64,000 nt of DNA from IMCC45349 sp047219225 (GCF_047219225.1 NZ_CP178208.1:1798001-1862000); one strand, 5' to 3'; shown: positions 36,336 to 45,728, counted from the first letter of the stretch. The notes: generated from the sequence alone by a model not told the origin. Translations and numbers: made by a program.

Positions 36336-37178
36336 ATGAATAGTATAGCAAAATTTATAGCCATTGCTTTAATGTTTGTAACAACAATTACTATGGCTCA
36401 AGACTTTCAAGGTATAGCTACTTATAAGTCGCATAGAAAAGTAGATGTGAAGCTAGATAGTACTCAAATGGGATCAGAGATGCATCAACGGATGATGGAT
36501 ATGTTAAAAAAGCAGTTTGAGAAAACATATAAATTAAGTTTCACTAAGGAAGAATCTGTTTATAAGGAAGAAGAGCAATTAGAAGCACCACAGCCACAAG
36601 GGATGGTAATGGTAATGGTTGAAACAGGAGGTTCAGATGTTATGTATAAAAATACTAAAGAAGGTACGTTTGCTAATCAAAATGAATCTTTTAGTAAGCT
36701 GTTTTTAATTGAAGGGAATCTTACCGAGCACAAATGGGAGTTAGGTAGTGAAACTAAAAATATTGGAGACTATACATGTTATAAGGCTACCATGACGCGT
36801 GAAGTTCCAATGATTGAAAGTGGGATTAGTGTTAATGGTGATAAAGATTTAGGTGATTTAACTACAGATAAAATGGAAACAATTACCATTACAGCTTGGT
36901 ATACACCACAAATACCAGTAAATAATGGACCTGGAAATTATCATGGTTTACCTGGTTTAATCTTAGAAGTAAATGATGGCTCAGAAACTTTAATTTGTAG
37001 TAAAATAGTTCTTAATCCTAAAAATAAAGTGTCTATTAATAAGCCAACAAAAGGAAAAAAAATAACCCAAGAAAAATATGACGCAATTATGGAAAAGAAG
37101 ATGAAAGAAATGCAAGAACGCTATAGTCATGATAGAGATGGTGATGGTGAGAGTATTGAAATTAGAATTGGGGGATAA
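36336..37178 (+). CDS. GLPGLI family protein, copy 1
   Basis: The 280-residue secreted protein has a signal peptide (ending TMAQ), the family motif YHGLPGLILEVNDG and the preceding ITAWYTPQIPVNNGP. Two Cys that recur in all three copies lie in YTCYKAT and LICSKIV and could form a disulfide. This copy has a short mid region and an acidic tail (HDRDGDGESIEI) resembling a calcium-binding loop. GLPGLI proteins are restricted to Bacteroidota and have no known function. They often come in tandem next to a TonB-receptor-like protein, as here. Confidence 0.9.
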   Translation: MNSIAKFIAIALMFVTTITMAQDFQGIATYKSHRKVDVKLDSTQMGSEMHQRMMDMLKKQFEKTYKLSFTKEESVYKEEEQLEAPQPQGMVMVMVETGGSDVMYKNTKEGTFANQNESFSKLFLIEGNLTEHKWELGSETKNIGDYTCYKATMTREVPMIESGISVNGDKDLGDLTTDKMETITITAWYTPQIPVNNGPGNYHGLPGLILEVNDGSETLICSKIVLNPKNKVSINKPTKGKKITQEKYDAIMEKKMKEMQERYSHDRDGDGESIEIRIGG

Positions 37179-37268
37179 TGTAAGATATTGTTAATATTTT
37201 GGTAAACATTTATGTTTTGTTTAATGATTATTTAAATTTGCTAAACAAAATATAAAAACCATCATATT

Positions 37269-38087
37269 ATGAAATTTAGATTTTTAAAGATTGTAGTATT
37301 AACGTTCATTGTTTTATTGACCAGTAGTTTTGTCTCTAACTCTAAAAAGGAGGAGTTTCAAGGACAAGCTTATTATTTTTCTAAATCAACTATGGATTTA
37401 GGAACTTGGGGAGCTAGATTAAGCGATGCACAAAAAAAACAAATTGCCAATCGTATGAAAGGAAGGCTTGAAAAAACTTTTGTTTTAACTTTTAATAAAG
37501 AAGCTTCGTTATTTTTGGAGGAGGAAAAACTTGATGCAATATCTGGTGCTACTGATTCTTGGGGGAAAAATTTTGCTCCTGGGGAACAGTATAAAAACGT
37601 TAAAAGTAATATTCAAGTTCAAGAACAAGAATTTTATGGGAAGCGTTTTTTGGTAAAAGATAAACTTCAAGATATTGAGTGGAAGTTGGAAAGTGATACA
37701 AAACAGATTGGAAGTTATATGTGTTTTAGAGCTACGGCATTAATACCTACGTCTGATCTAAATTGGTATTCATTTTCTTGGGATAGCTTGAGGGAAAAAG
37801 AAAAAGATAATTCTAGTGTAGCTTTAACAGCTGTTGAGGCATGGTATACTATGAATATTCCTGTGAGTCATGGACCAATGGAATATTGGGGTTTACCTGG
37901 TTTAATTTTAGAAGTAAGTGCTGGAAATACTACTATTTTATGTTCTAAAATAATAATGAATCCTAATGAAAAAATAATAATTGAGGCTCCAAACAAAGGG
38001 AAAATTGTTACCAAAAAGAATTATCAAGAAATTATAACCGAAAAGATGATAGAATTTCGTGATAATCGTAGACGAAGACAAGGATAA
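37269..38087 (+). CDS. GLPGLI family protein, copy 2
   Basis: The 272-residue protein has an N-terminal hydrophobic segment (residues 6-24) without a clear Ala-Gln cleavage site, so it could be a signal peptide or an anchor. The motif is YWGLPGLILEVSAG, with AWYTMNIPVSHGP before it, and the conserved Cys pair lies in YMCFRAT and ILCSKII. The tail is short and basic (NRRRRQG). The 90-nt spacer upstream holds TAAATTTG at 37233-37240, an exact -7 element, so this gene may have its own promoter. Confidence 0.88.
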   Translation: MKFRFLKIVVLTFIVLLTSSFVSNSKKEEFQGQAYYFSKSTMDLGTWGARLSDAQKKQIANRMKGRLEKTFVLTFNKEASLFLEEEKLDAISGATDSWGKNFAPGEQYKNVKSNIQVQEQEFYGKRFLVKDKLQDIEWKLESDTKQIGSYMCFRATALIPTSDLNWYSFSWDSLREKEKDNSSVALTAVEAWYTMNIPVSHGPMEYWGLPGLILEVSAGNTTILCSKIIMNPNEKIIIEAPNKGKIVTKKNYQEIITEKMIEFRDNRRRRQG

Positions 38088-38181
38088 ATTTTAACATTTT
38101 AAGATTAAACTTATAGATGTTTTTTGAGTCTAATTGGAAGTTAAAGCGTAATTTTAACTATAAATTCAAATACATTAACCA

Positions 38182-39072
38182 ATGAAATTAGATTCTATTA
38201 AATTAACTGTTAGTTGTTTAGCTTTGTTTTTCACCTCTCTTTTGTTTGCTCAAGATAGCTTTCAAGGTGTAGCTTATTATCAATCTAAAACATCTTTTGA
38301 TATGGATGGGTTTGGAGGAAGACAAATGAGTGAAGACCAAAAAAAGATGATTGCTGAGCGTATGAAAAGTATGTTGGAAAAAACATTTGTATTAACGTTT
38401 AATAAAACAGAATCTACTTATAAAGAAGAAGAGAAGTTAGAAGCTCCAGGAAGAAGTGGAGGCTTTGGAATGATGATGAGTAATTTTACTGGTGGTAAGC
38501 AATATAAAAATGTAAAGGAAGAGCGTTTATTACAAGAGCAAGAGTTTTTTGGGAAACAATTTCTAATAAGCGATTCATTACCAAAATTACAATGGGTTAT
38601 GGGAAGCGAAACTAAGCAAATAGGTAAGTATATGTGCTTTAAAGCTACAGCAGTAAAAAAAGTAGATGAATTTGATTGGAAAAGTATGCGAAGAAAGGAT
38701 AAAGAAAAGCAAGATGCCGAAAAGAAAGCAGATTCTAGTGAAACAGCTATTAAAGATCCATTAGATGAAATTGAGATTCCTGAAGAAATTACAATCACAG
38801 CGTGGTACACACCTCAAATTCCAATTAATCAAGGACCTGGAGAATATTGGGGATTACCTGGATTAATTTTAGAAGTAAATGCAGATAAAACTACCATTTT
38901 ATGTTCTAAAATTGTGATGAATCCAGAAGAGAAAGAAGAAATAAAGAAACCAACAAAAGGAAAAGAAGTTACTAAAAAAGAGTATGCCGAAATCATGAAA
39001 AAGAAAATTGAAGAAATGCGCGAAATGTATGGAGGAAGAGGTAGAAAAGGCGGATTTAGAATGAGAGGCTAA
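38182..39072 (+). CDS. GLPGLI family protein, copy 3
   Basis: The 296-residue protein has a signal peptide (ending LLFAQ) and the motif YWGLPGLILEVNAD. It is closest to copy 2 (both have MLEKTFVLTFNK or a near match, and EQEFFGK/EQEFYGK). It differs by a highly charged insert of about 30 residues before the AWYTPQIP segment and by a Gly/Arg-rich C-terminus (YGGRGRKGGFRMRG). The Cys pair is retained (YMCFKAT, ILCSKIV). The receptor-like outer membrane protein gene follows after 29 nt. Confidence 0.9.
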   Translation: MKLDSIKLTVSCLALFFTSLLFAQDSFQGVAYYQSKTSFDMDGFGGRQMSEDQKKMIAERMKSMLEKTFVLTFNKTESTYKEEEKLEAPGRSGGFGMMMSNFTGGKQYKNVKEERLLQEQEFFGKQFLISDSLPKLQWVMGSETKQIGKYMCFKATAVKKVDEFDWKSMRRKDKEKQDAEKKADSSETAIKDPLDEIEIPEEITITAWYTPQIPINQGPGEYWGLPGLILEVNADKTTILCSKIVMNPEEKEEIKKPTKGKEVTKKEYAEIMKKKIEEMREMYGGRGRKGGFRMRG

Positions 39073-39101
39073 TCAATCAAAAATTTAATCAAACAAAACA
39101 G

Positions 39102-41849
39102 ATGAAACACATTTTAACTGCTATATTACTATTAGTAGTAAGCAACACTTTTGCTCAAATTAAAGTAGAAGGAGTTGTTAAAGATAGCATTGGAAATCCG
39201 TTAGAGCTAGCTAATGTAATAGCTATTAATCAAGAAACAAAGGCGTTAGATTCCTATGGAATTACTAATGATAAAGGACGTTATAAGTTAAATCTTAAAA
39301 GTAATGCTACCTACAAACTTCAAGTGAGTTATATAGGTATGAAGACCTTTGAAGAAACTATAATAACTAAGGATCAAGATATAAATAAGACTTTTACATT
39401 ACAGCCAGATAATACGCTTGATGAGGTTGAGTTAACTTATGAAATGCCTGTGACCGTTAAAGGAGATACTTTAGTGTATAATGCCGATTCTTTCAAAGAT
39501 GGTACAGAAAGAAAACTAGAAGATGTCTTAAAAAAACTTCCTGGAGTAGAGATTAATGATGATGGAGAGATTGAAGTAGAAGGAAAAGCGGTTAGTAAGG
39601 TAATGGTGGAAGGAAAAGATTTCTTTGATGGCGATACTAAACTAGCAACAAAAAATATTCCAGCTGATGCACTAGATAAGGTTCAAGTGCTAAAAAATTA
39701 TGATGAAGTTGGGCAGTTAAGAAGTGTTAGAAGTAACGAAGATAATATTGCGATTAATATTAAATTAAAAGAAGGTAAAAAGAACTTTTGGTTTGGTGAA
39801 ATTACAGCTGGAGCAGGACCAGACGAACGTTATTTAGTACATCCTAAGTTGTTTTATTACAGTCCAAAATACAGTCTTAATATTATCACAGATATGAATA
39901 ATATTGGTGAAATACCATTTACAAGACGAGATTATTTTAAATTTTCAGGAGGCTTTAGAGGTGTTAATAGTAATAGTGGAACAAGTTTTAATGTGGCGAC
40001 AAGTGATATGGGCTTTTTAACTATGAGAAACGATAAAGCTAAAGCTATTGATACTAAGTTTGGAGCTGTTAATTTTAGCTATTCACCAAAGAAAACATGG
40101 GACTTAAGTGGTTTTGCTATCTATTCTGGAACAAGAACAGATATGCAAGAAAATAGTTTTAGACAATATGCGCAGCCTGAAGACGAAAATCAAATAGCTC
40201 CACCAGATGAAAGCACAACGAGTAAGACACATCAAAAAAGTGATTTAGCATTGTTTAAATTGAGTTCTAGTTATAAGCCTAATGCCAATAATCATTTTGA
40301 TTATGATGTTTTTGGAAGAGTGTCAAAACAGAGTGAGTTTACAGACTTCTATTCTTCAGTTTTGGACGATATTGATGAAACTCAAGAGCAAAACCCTTTT
40401 AGTATTAATCAAAACATTAATTACTATTATACACTTAATGAAAAAAACATTTTTGCTTTTGAAGCGCAGCATTTATGGCAAGACGAAGACCCATTTTACA
40501 ATGCAGCGTTAACGCAATCAGAACAGTTTCAGTTTTCGCAGGTTTTAGGTTTAGATACTAATCAGTCTGGTTATAATGTTGCTCAAGATAAGCGTGTAAA
40601 AACAAATAAAGTAGATGCTAAACTGGATTATTGGTATGTTCTAAATCAAAAGAGTAATATCAATTTTACATTAGGGACGTTGTTAAGTAAGCAGCAGTTT
40701 AATTCAGAGATTTACCAAATACTAGATAATGGAAATAAATATGAGTTAGAAGATGCAGAGAGCGATGTGGAAAATGATATAGACTATGGTTTAAGCGATC
40801 TTTATTTAGGTATACATTACAGATTAAAAACAGGAATTTTTACTATTACTCCAGGGTTTTCTTTACATACATATGCTACAAAAAATACACAGTTTGGTTC
40901 AAGCACAAAGGATAATTTCTTTAGGTTATTACCAGATTTTAATGCGAGAATTCAATTAAAGAAAAGTGAAAACATAAACTTTAATTATAGAATGCAAACT
41001 ACATTTACAGATGTTAACCAGTTAGCAGAAGGGCTTGTGTTTAATAATTATAACTCTTTATTCCAAGGAAATAGAGATTTAGAAAATTCATTGTCTCATA
41101 ATTTAAACTTAAGTTATTTTAGCTTTAATATGTTTAATTATACCAATGTGTTCGCTTTTGTAAATTATAGCAAGCGTATTGATCAAATAAGAAGTCAATC
41201 AGACTTTTTATTAATTCCGAATCCTGAGTTTCCAGATAATTCAGATGAGGAGTTTATACAAACAACCAATAGAATATCTACACCTTTTAATTCTAATTTT
41301 GCTGACGAGTCTGTTTCAGCTAACGGAAGATTTGAACGTACATTTGGAAAAATAAAGGCATCTGTAGGAGGAAGTTTTTCTTACTCAAAGTTTAATCAAA
41401 TTATTGGAGGAGAGCGTAATATTAATGAATCCTTCACACAGTCATATAGAACGCGATTAAGCACAAACTTTAGAAAAGCACCAAATTTTGAAATAGGCTA
41501 TAATTTGACTGTTAATGAGTATGACCAAGGTAGTGCTACTAATAAGTTTTATACGCATAGTCCTTTTGTTAATTTTGATGCATATTTCTTAAAGGCATTC
41601 ACATTCAAAGCAGACTATTCCTATTATAATTATAAAAATGAAGTAGAAACTTTAAATAACTATAGCTTTTTAGATGCTAGTTTAGCATATCAAAAAAAGG
41701 ATAGTAAATGGGAATATACCTTAGGAGTAACAAACTTATTAAATACGGAATCACTAAACCAAGATAATACTAACACTTTGTATACAAGCACGAGTGAGTA
41801 TTTTATACAACCACGTTATGCTGTATTAAGTGTTAAATACAACTTGTAA
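39102..41849 (+). CDS. TonB-receptor-like outer membrane protein with CarboxypepD_reg-like domain
   Basis: The 915-residue protein has a signal peptide (ending NTFAQ), a carboxypeptidase-regulatory-like beta-sandwich (residues about 19-105: VEGVVKDSIGNPLELANV), a plug-like domain (about 110-230: EDVLKKLPGVEINDDGEIEVEG) and a large strand-rich barrel to the end. It resembles the outer membrane beta-barrel family linked to GLPGLI genes rather than SusC, and no SusD partner follows. It is the last gene of the cluster and is followed by a terminator. The transported or bound ligand is unknown. Confidence 0.88.
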   Translation: MKHILTAILLLVVSNTFAQIKVEGVVKDSIGNPLELANVIAINQETKALDSYGITNDKGRYKLNLKSNATYKLQVSYIGMKTFEETIITKDQDINKTFTLQPDNTLDEVELTYEMPVTVKGDTLVYNADSFKDGTERKLEDVLKKLPGVEINDDGEIEVEGKAVSKVMVEGKDFFDGDTKLATKNIPADALDKVQVLKNYDEVGQLRSVRSNEDNIAINIKLKEGKKNFWFGEITAGAGPDERYLVHPKLFYYSPKYSLNIITDMNNIGEIPFTRRDYFKFSGGFRGVNSNSGTSFNVATSDMGFLTMRNDKAKAIDTKFGAVNFSYSPKKTWDLSGFAIYSGTRTDMQENSFRQYAQPEDENQIAPPDESTTSKTHQKSDLALFKLSSSYKPNANNHFDYDVFGRVSKQSEFTDFYSSVLDDIDETQEQNPFSINQNINYYYTLNEKNIFAFEAQHLWQDEDPFYNAALTQSEQFQFSQVLGLDTNQSGYNVAQDKRVKTNKVDAKLDYWYVLNQKSNINFTLGTLLSKQQFNSEIYQILDNGNKYELEDAESDVENDIDYGLSDLYLGIHYRLKTGIFTITPGFSLHTYATKNTQFGSSTKDNFFRLLPDFNARIQLKKSENINFNYRMQTTFTDVNQLAEGLVFNNYNSLFQGNRDLENSLSHNLNLSYFSFNMFNYTNVFAFVNYSKRIDQIRSQSDFLLIPNPEFPDNSDEEFIQTTNRISTPFNSNFADESVSANGRFERTFGKIKASVGGSFSYSKFNQIIGGERNINESFTQSYRTRLSTNFRKAPNFEIGYNLTVNEYDQGSATNKFYTHSPFVNFDAYFLKAFTFKADYSYYNYKNEVETLNNYSFLDASLAYQKKDSKWEYTLGVTNLLNTESLNQDNTNTLYTSTSEYFIQPRYAVLSVKYNL

Positions 41850-41901
41850 TGTAAATAGCTCATTTTCAAATAGATTTTGAATTAAATATAGTCAGCTGTA
41901 A

Positions 41902-41928
41902 AAAACCATTATTTTTAATGGTTTTTTA
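41902..41928 (+). terminator. Terminator of the GLPGLI cluster
   Basis: AAAAACCATTA pairs with TAATGGTTTTT around a T-rich loop. It lies 53 nt past the receptor-like gene. Confidence 0.75.
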
Positions 41929-41930
41929 TT

Positions 41931-41960
41931 TTGTGTAAAGGTTAAACTTAGATATATTTG
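41931..41960 (+). promoter_or_regulatory. Promoter of tRNA-Tyr
   Basis: TTG at 41931-41933, a 19-nt spacer, then TATATTTG at 41953-41960, an exact -7 match. The expected start is about 5 nt before the tRNA. Confidence 0.7.
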
Positions 41961-41971
41961 CCACCGCTTTT

Positions 41972-42054
41972 GGGGAGATACTCAAGCGGCCAACGAGGAC
42001 AGACTGTAAATCTGTTGGTTTTTACCTTCGCAGGTTCGAATCCTGCTCTCCCCA
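41972..42054 (+). tRNA. tRNA-Tyr (GTA anticodon)
   Basis: The class II tRNA has acceptor GGGGAGA pairing with TCTCCCC, discriminator A, anticodon loop CTGTAAA (GTA) and a long variable arm. The T arm has GGTTCGAAT. CCA is not encoded. Confidence 0.95.
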
Positions 42055-42062
42055 CAAACAAT

Positions 42063-42096
42063 AAAAAGAGCCTTTCGATTTCGAAAGGCTCTTTTA
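42063..42096. terminator. Bidirectional terminator for tRNA-Tyr and the lipoprotein gene
   Basis: AAAAGAGCCTTTCGA pairs with TCGAAAGGCTCTTTT around a very short loop, with A and T runs on both sides. Confidence 0.85.
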
Positions 42097-42126
42097 GGTT
42101 CATAACTAATCTGTTTAAGGTAGATG

Positions 42127-43947
42127 TTATTCGTCTCGTAAAACATGTATTACGCCTGTTATAGTGTGAGTGTTACCTTGAAAATCCTGGTAATCACCAC
42201 TAAAATTAATGTCTATATATTCACCAACGTCACCAATAGCAGTTAAGTTGTATATAATGTTGTTGTTTTCATCAGCAATATCATTACATTCTTGAATAGT
42301 CATTCCAGTATCTCCTGGAGTATTCCAATCTAAATGATCGTACGTTCCTATATATGGAGCATCATTTAGGCTTCCAAATAAGAAGAAGCAACCAAAATTA
42401 TCATTCGTTTGTGCGTAAATGTTTAAGGAAAAATCTGTTGTTTGTCCATTTTCACCAAAATAAGCATCAATCCATTCAATAATTAAATGTTCTTCAACAC
42501 CATCAATAGTAAATTGAATAAACTCAGTAACATCATTACAAGAAGTAATAGTACCAATATTTGTTGTTGGTGTTGTGAATGTATAATTTATTTCACCAGT
42601 TGTTTGAAGGTTTGTATAATCGGCACCACTAATTTGAAATGTATCGTCTCCAGCACAACGAATCAATGTAATTTCAAAATTACCATCATCAACAATATCA
42701 ATATAAGATTGATTTCCATAGGTTAAATTAACATAGCCATCAATTACAGGGTTGCTATTACAATCGTTAAAATTACCAGTAATAGTTTCTGTAATTATTT
42801 CTGGATTATCTTGAATAGGAATCATAATTGTAATAGTTGAGTCTGTACTAAAAGGTCCAATGTTAGAAGTATATATAGTGTTAGAACCACAAGCATCATA
42901 GCTATAAGCATTAAGCTCTAAAGTTTCGTTACTAGGCACTAAACCACAAACTTCACCATTTTCGTTAGTGTAACCACTACTGGTTGGGTATAGATAATCA
43001 GAATTTGAGTGTGTTAATGTTATAGATAAGTTAGAAATAGGATTATCGTTTTCATCAACAACATTAATACATAAGTTTACAGCAGGAAACTGTGCGTCAT
43101 AATTCCAAAAAGAAAAGTGTGTAACAGTACCTACATATTCATTACCTACTAGGTTAGCTTGACCATCTTCAATCCAGTAACCATGAGTTTCATCGAAGTA
43201 CCATAAAGGGATTGTTGCAGGAGCAGAAGCTACCAAATTAGTAGCAAGCGGAACTCTTATTTCTGCAGTAGAGCCTTCGGCTAAATTAATGTCTTCACCA
43301 CCACTTCCTCTTAACTCCACAGCAAGCATACCATAGGTTTGAAGCATACGTTCTTCATTTTGAGAATTAGCGGCGTATAACATCCCAGGCATTTGATTAG
43401 ACATATTCTCGTCTTCAGGATCTAAGTGATGCATAATTACATCAACAGAGCCAGAATAGGCTGTACCATCTTCTTTTATGTATTCACCTTCTAAGGAAAC
43501 AGAAGCGCCATTATCTAAATTAAAGGTTTCTTGAGAACCACTATTGGTTGTACCAATAACGGTTTCGTCAAGTAGCATAATGGTCACTTTATTGGTTCCT
43601 GAGCTTGGGACCACAGCTCTAGAACCATGAATATATCCAGCTTTAGAAGCTTTAATATATGCGAAACGTTCATTAACATTAGCATTGTTTATTATAAATA
43701 CACCATTACTGTCTGTAGAAGCTATAGAGCTTCCTACTGTAATGGTTACATTTTCTATTGGGTTATTGTTTTTATCAACGACTGTACCTAGAAAGTTTCT
43801 TGAGATTTCGTTTCCAAAATTTTGAGAAAAAGTAGTTGGATCTGGGTCATTACCTTGTGGTGGAGTGTTTGTGTTAAGTTCTTCGTCATTACATGAAAAA
43901 CTGAAAATAATTAGGGCTAGTAATACTGCATTTTTAATAGACTTCAT
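42127..43947 (-). CDS. Surface lipoprotein with carboxypeptidase-regulatory-like domains
   Basis: The 606-residue protein has a lipoprotein signal (hydrophobic residues 8-18, lipobox FSFSC), then a Pro/Asn/Asp-rich linker. The first CarboxypepD_reg-like domain is at about residues 50-125 (FLGTVVDKNNNPIENVTITVG). A second Ig-like domain (CINVVDENDNPISNLSITLTHS) occurs past residue 290. The C-terminal 200 residues are Asn/Thr/Ile-rich beta strands. Paired Cys residues in the second half suggest disulfides. No enzyme motif is seen; an adhesin or surface scaffold role is inference. It is monocistronic. Confidence 0.75.
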   Translation of the reverse strand: MKSIKNAVLLALIIFSFSCNDEELNTNTPPQGNDPDPTTFSQNFGNEISRNFLGTVVDKNNNPIENVTITVGSSIASTDSNGVFIINNANVNERFAYIKASKAGYIHGSRAVVPSSGTNKVTIMLLDETVIGTTNSGSQETFNLDNGASVSLEGEYIKEDGTAYSGSVDVIMHHLDPEDENMSNQMPGMLYAANSQNEERMLQTYGMLAVELRGSGGEDINLAEGSTAEIRVPLATNLVASAPATIPLWYFDETHGYWIEDGQANLVGNEYVGTVTHFSFWNYDAQFPAVNLCINVVDENDNPISNLSITLTHSNSDYLYPTSSGYTNENGEVCGLVPSNETLELNAYSYDACGSNTIYTSNIGPFSTDSTITIMIPIQDNPEIITETITGNFNDCNSNPVIDGYVNLTYGNQSYIDIVDDGNFEITLIRCAGDDTFQISGADYTNLQTTGEINYTFTTPTTNIGTITSCNDVTEFIQFTIDGVEEHLIIEWIDAYFGENGQTTDFSLNIYAQTNDNFGCFFLFGSLNDAPYIGTYDHLDWNTPGDTGMTIQECNDIADENNNIIYNLTAIGDVGEYIDINFSGDYQDFQGNTHTITGVIHVLRDE

Positions 43948-44061
43948 AATGTAATTGGTTAGGTTAATACTAAAAATACAAACGAGGTAATTTGTATGTG
44001 TTTATAAATAAAACAGTTAAGTATTAAAAACTCCTACCTTTAAAATGAAATTTAAATAAAA

Positions 44062-44087
44062 AAACCTCTAGATTTTCTAGAGGCTTT
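44062..44087 (-). terminator. Terminator of metK
   Basis: On the minus strand GCCTCTAGAA pairs with TTCTAGAGGT (one G-T pair at the base) around a short loop and is followed by seven T. It lies 22 nt after the metK stop. Confidence 0.8.
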
Positions 44088-44108
44088 ATATTTTGTTACA
44101 TAGTCTTT

Positions 44109-45362
44109 TTATAAATCAAAAGCAGCTTTTACTTTATCTACGTAGTCTAATTTTTCCCAAGTAAATAATTCTACATCCATGGTTTTGCTATCTCCATTTG
44201 GTTGCTCAAAAGTTTTAGAAACTGTTTTGTGAGGTCTTCCCATATGTCCATAAGCAGCAGTTTCACTATACATTGGTTGACGTAATTTTAAACGCTCTTC
44301 AATAGCAGCAGGACGCATATCGAATATCTTAGAAACTTTTTCTGCAATTTCTCCATCTGTCATATTAAATGGACATGTACCATAAGTGTCAATAAATATT
44401 CCCATTGGTTCAACAACACCAATAGCGTAACTTACTTGTACTAACACTTCATTACAAACACCAGCAGCAACTAAGTTTTTAGCAATATGTCTTGTGGCAT
44501 AAGCTGCACTTCTATCTACTTTACTTGGATCTTTCCCTGAAAAAGCACCTCCACCATGAGCACCTTTTCCTCCGTAAGTATCTACAATAATTTTTCGTCC
44601 AGTTAATCCAGTATCTCCATGAGGTCCACCAATAACAAACTTTCCTGTTGGATTAATGTGATATTTAATTTCATCAGTGAATAATGCTTGAATAGCTTCA
44701 GGAAGCTTAGCTACCACTCTTGGAATTAATATATCTACAATATCCTTTCTGATTTTTGCTAACATAGCTTCATCAGTATCAAAATCATCATGTTGTGTAG
44801 ATACTACAATGGCATCGATTCGTTGAGGCACATTGTCATCACTGTATTCAATAGTAACCTGACTTTTAGAATCTGGTCTTAAATACGTAATATCTTTATT
44901 TTCTCTACGCAAAGCAGCTAACTCAATTAGGATTCTATGAGATAAATCTAAAGCCAATGGCATATAGTTTTCAGTCTCACGAGTAGCATAACCAAACATC
45001 ATTCCTTGATCACCAGCACCTTGCTCTTCCTTTGTAGCTCTATCTACACCACGATTAATATCATCTGACTGTTCATGAATTGCTGAAAACACACCACATG
45101 AATTACCATCAAACATGTATTCGCTTTTTGTATAACCAATTTTATTAATCGTTTCTCTAGCTATTTTTTGAACGTCTAAATAAGTATTAGACTTAACTTC
45201 ACCAGCAAGTACAACTTGTCCAGTTGTTACAAGTGTTTCACAGGCTACTTTCGAATCTTTATCAAAAGCTAAAAAATTATCTATTAGTGCATCACTAATT
45301 TGATCAGCAACTTTATCTGGATGTCCTTCAGACACACTTTCCGAAGTAAATAAATATGACAT
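44109..45362 (-). CDS. metK: S-adenosylmethionine synthetase
   Basis: The 417-residue protein has the methionine- and ATP-binding start [25 protein letters not shown] with metal-binding Asp, [20 protein letters not shown], and [19 protein letters not shown]. It makes S-adenosylmethionine from methionine and ATP. Length fits the Bacteroidota form, somewhat longer than in E. coli. The leader upstream contains a SAM-II-like core, so SAM probably represses its own synthesis. Confidence 0.97.
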   Translation of the reverse strand: MSYLFTSESVSEGHPDKVADQISDALIDNFLAFDKDSKVACETLVTTGQVVLAGEVKSNTYLDVQKIARETINKIGYTKSEYMFDGNSCGVFSAIHEQSDDINRGVDRATKEEQGAGDQGMMFGYATRETENYMPLALDLSHRILIELAALRRENKDITYLRPDSKSQVTIEYSDDNVPQRIDAIVVSTQHDDFDTDEAMLAKIRKDIVDILIPRVVAKLPEAIQALFTDEIKYHINPTGKFVIGGPHGDTGLTGRKIIVDTYGGKGAHGGGAFSGKDPSKVDRSAAYATRHIAKNLVAAGVCNEVLVQVSYAIGVVEPMGIFIDTYGTCPFNMTDGEIAEKVSKIFDMRPAAIEERLKLRQPMYSETAAYGHMGRPHKTVSKTFEQPNGDSKTMDVELFTWEKLDYVDKVKAAFDL

Positions 45363-45430
45363 ATCTCTTTAATTTAAATCTTAAATAATTAAGGGAATTT
45401 GTTGAATTGCTTGGTCGCTAGAGAAGTAGA

Positions 45431-45554
45431 TACATTACTGCTTTAGCATTTTTATTCTGAACTCGTTTCAGAATCTATTGAAGACTCTAAAGAGAACAGG
45501 TACTGAAACAAGTTCAGTACAAGAGGTTGCAATCAGATCAAATTTTTCCTCTTA
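45431..45554 (-). promoter_or_regulatory. SAM-II-type riboswitch leader of metK, with an expanded loop
   Basis: Read on the minus strand, AAGAGG (45548-45553) pairs with CCTCTT (45521-45526 region) as stem P1. Between them lie ATTTGA and TTGCAA at the spacing of the SAM-II consensus (AUUU, 7 nt, UUGCAA). After P1 comes an insert of about 75 nt, then GCTAAAG (about 45441-45447) and AGTAATG, matching the conserved GCUAAA strand of the pseudoknot. The insert replaces the usual short loop and consists of two repeat hairpins. About 70 nt separate the element from the ATG, with no clear terminator, so control is probably translational. The assignment is by motif only. Confidence 0.6.
45455..45520. 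repeat. Pair of REP-like flavobacterial intergenic hairpins
   Basis: TTCTGAACTCGTTTCAGAA (45455-45473) and GTACTGAAACAAGTTCAGTAC-type hairpin (45500-45520) are imperfect copies of one unit in opposite orientation (CTGAAAC-G/A-AGTTCAG). Such paired TGAACTTGTTTCAG hairpins are a familiar dispersed repeat in flavobacterial intergenic DNA. Here they sit inside the metK riboswitch leader. Confidence 0.6.
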
Positions 45555-45564
45555 AATTCGTTGG

Positions 45565-45572
45565 CAAATGTA
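45565..45572 (-). promoter_or_regulatory. -7 element of the metK promoter
   Basis: TACATTTG on the minus strand is an exact match to TAnnTTTG. It lies 11 nt upstream of riboswitch stem P1, so the RNA would begin almost at the aptamer. No well-spaced -33 TTG is seen. Confidence 0.5.
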
Positions 45573-45687
45573 ATTAATATAACACAACTAAAAAATGCTT
45601 TTATAATAAATTGATGTTAAACCGAAAAAAAACCTGAAAGATAGATGTGTGTAAAGTGAAAAGTGATTTTTTTTCTGATAAAAATAT

Positions 45688-45718
45688 TTGGTTATATAAA
45701 ATAAATTATCAAAATTTG
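45688..45718 (+). promoter_or_regulatory. Promoter of the ilv operon leader
   Basis: TTG at 45688-45690, a 20-nt spacer, then AAAATTTG at 45711-45718 (one mismatch to TAnnTTTG). The transcript would start only a few nt before the first leader peptide's ATG at 45729. Confidence 0.6.
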
Positions 45719-45728
45719 ATCTAACAAA

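Noticed and set aside
38418..38810. 130-codon minus-strand frame
   Set aside because: It lies wholly inside GLPGLI copy 3, which has a signal peptide and family motif.
41958..42164. 68-codon plus-strand frame
   Set aside because: It runs straight through tRNA-Tyr and its terminator.
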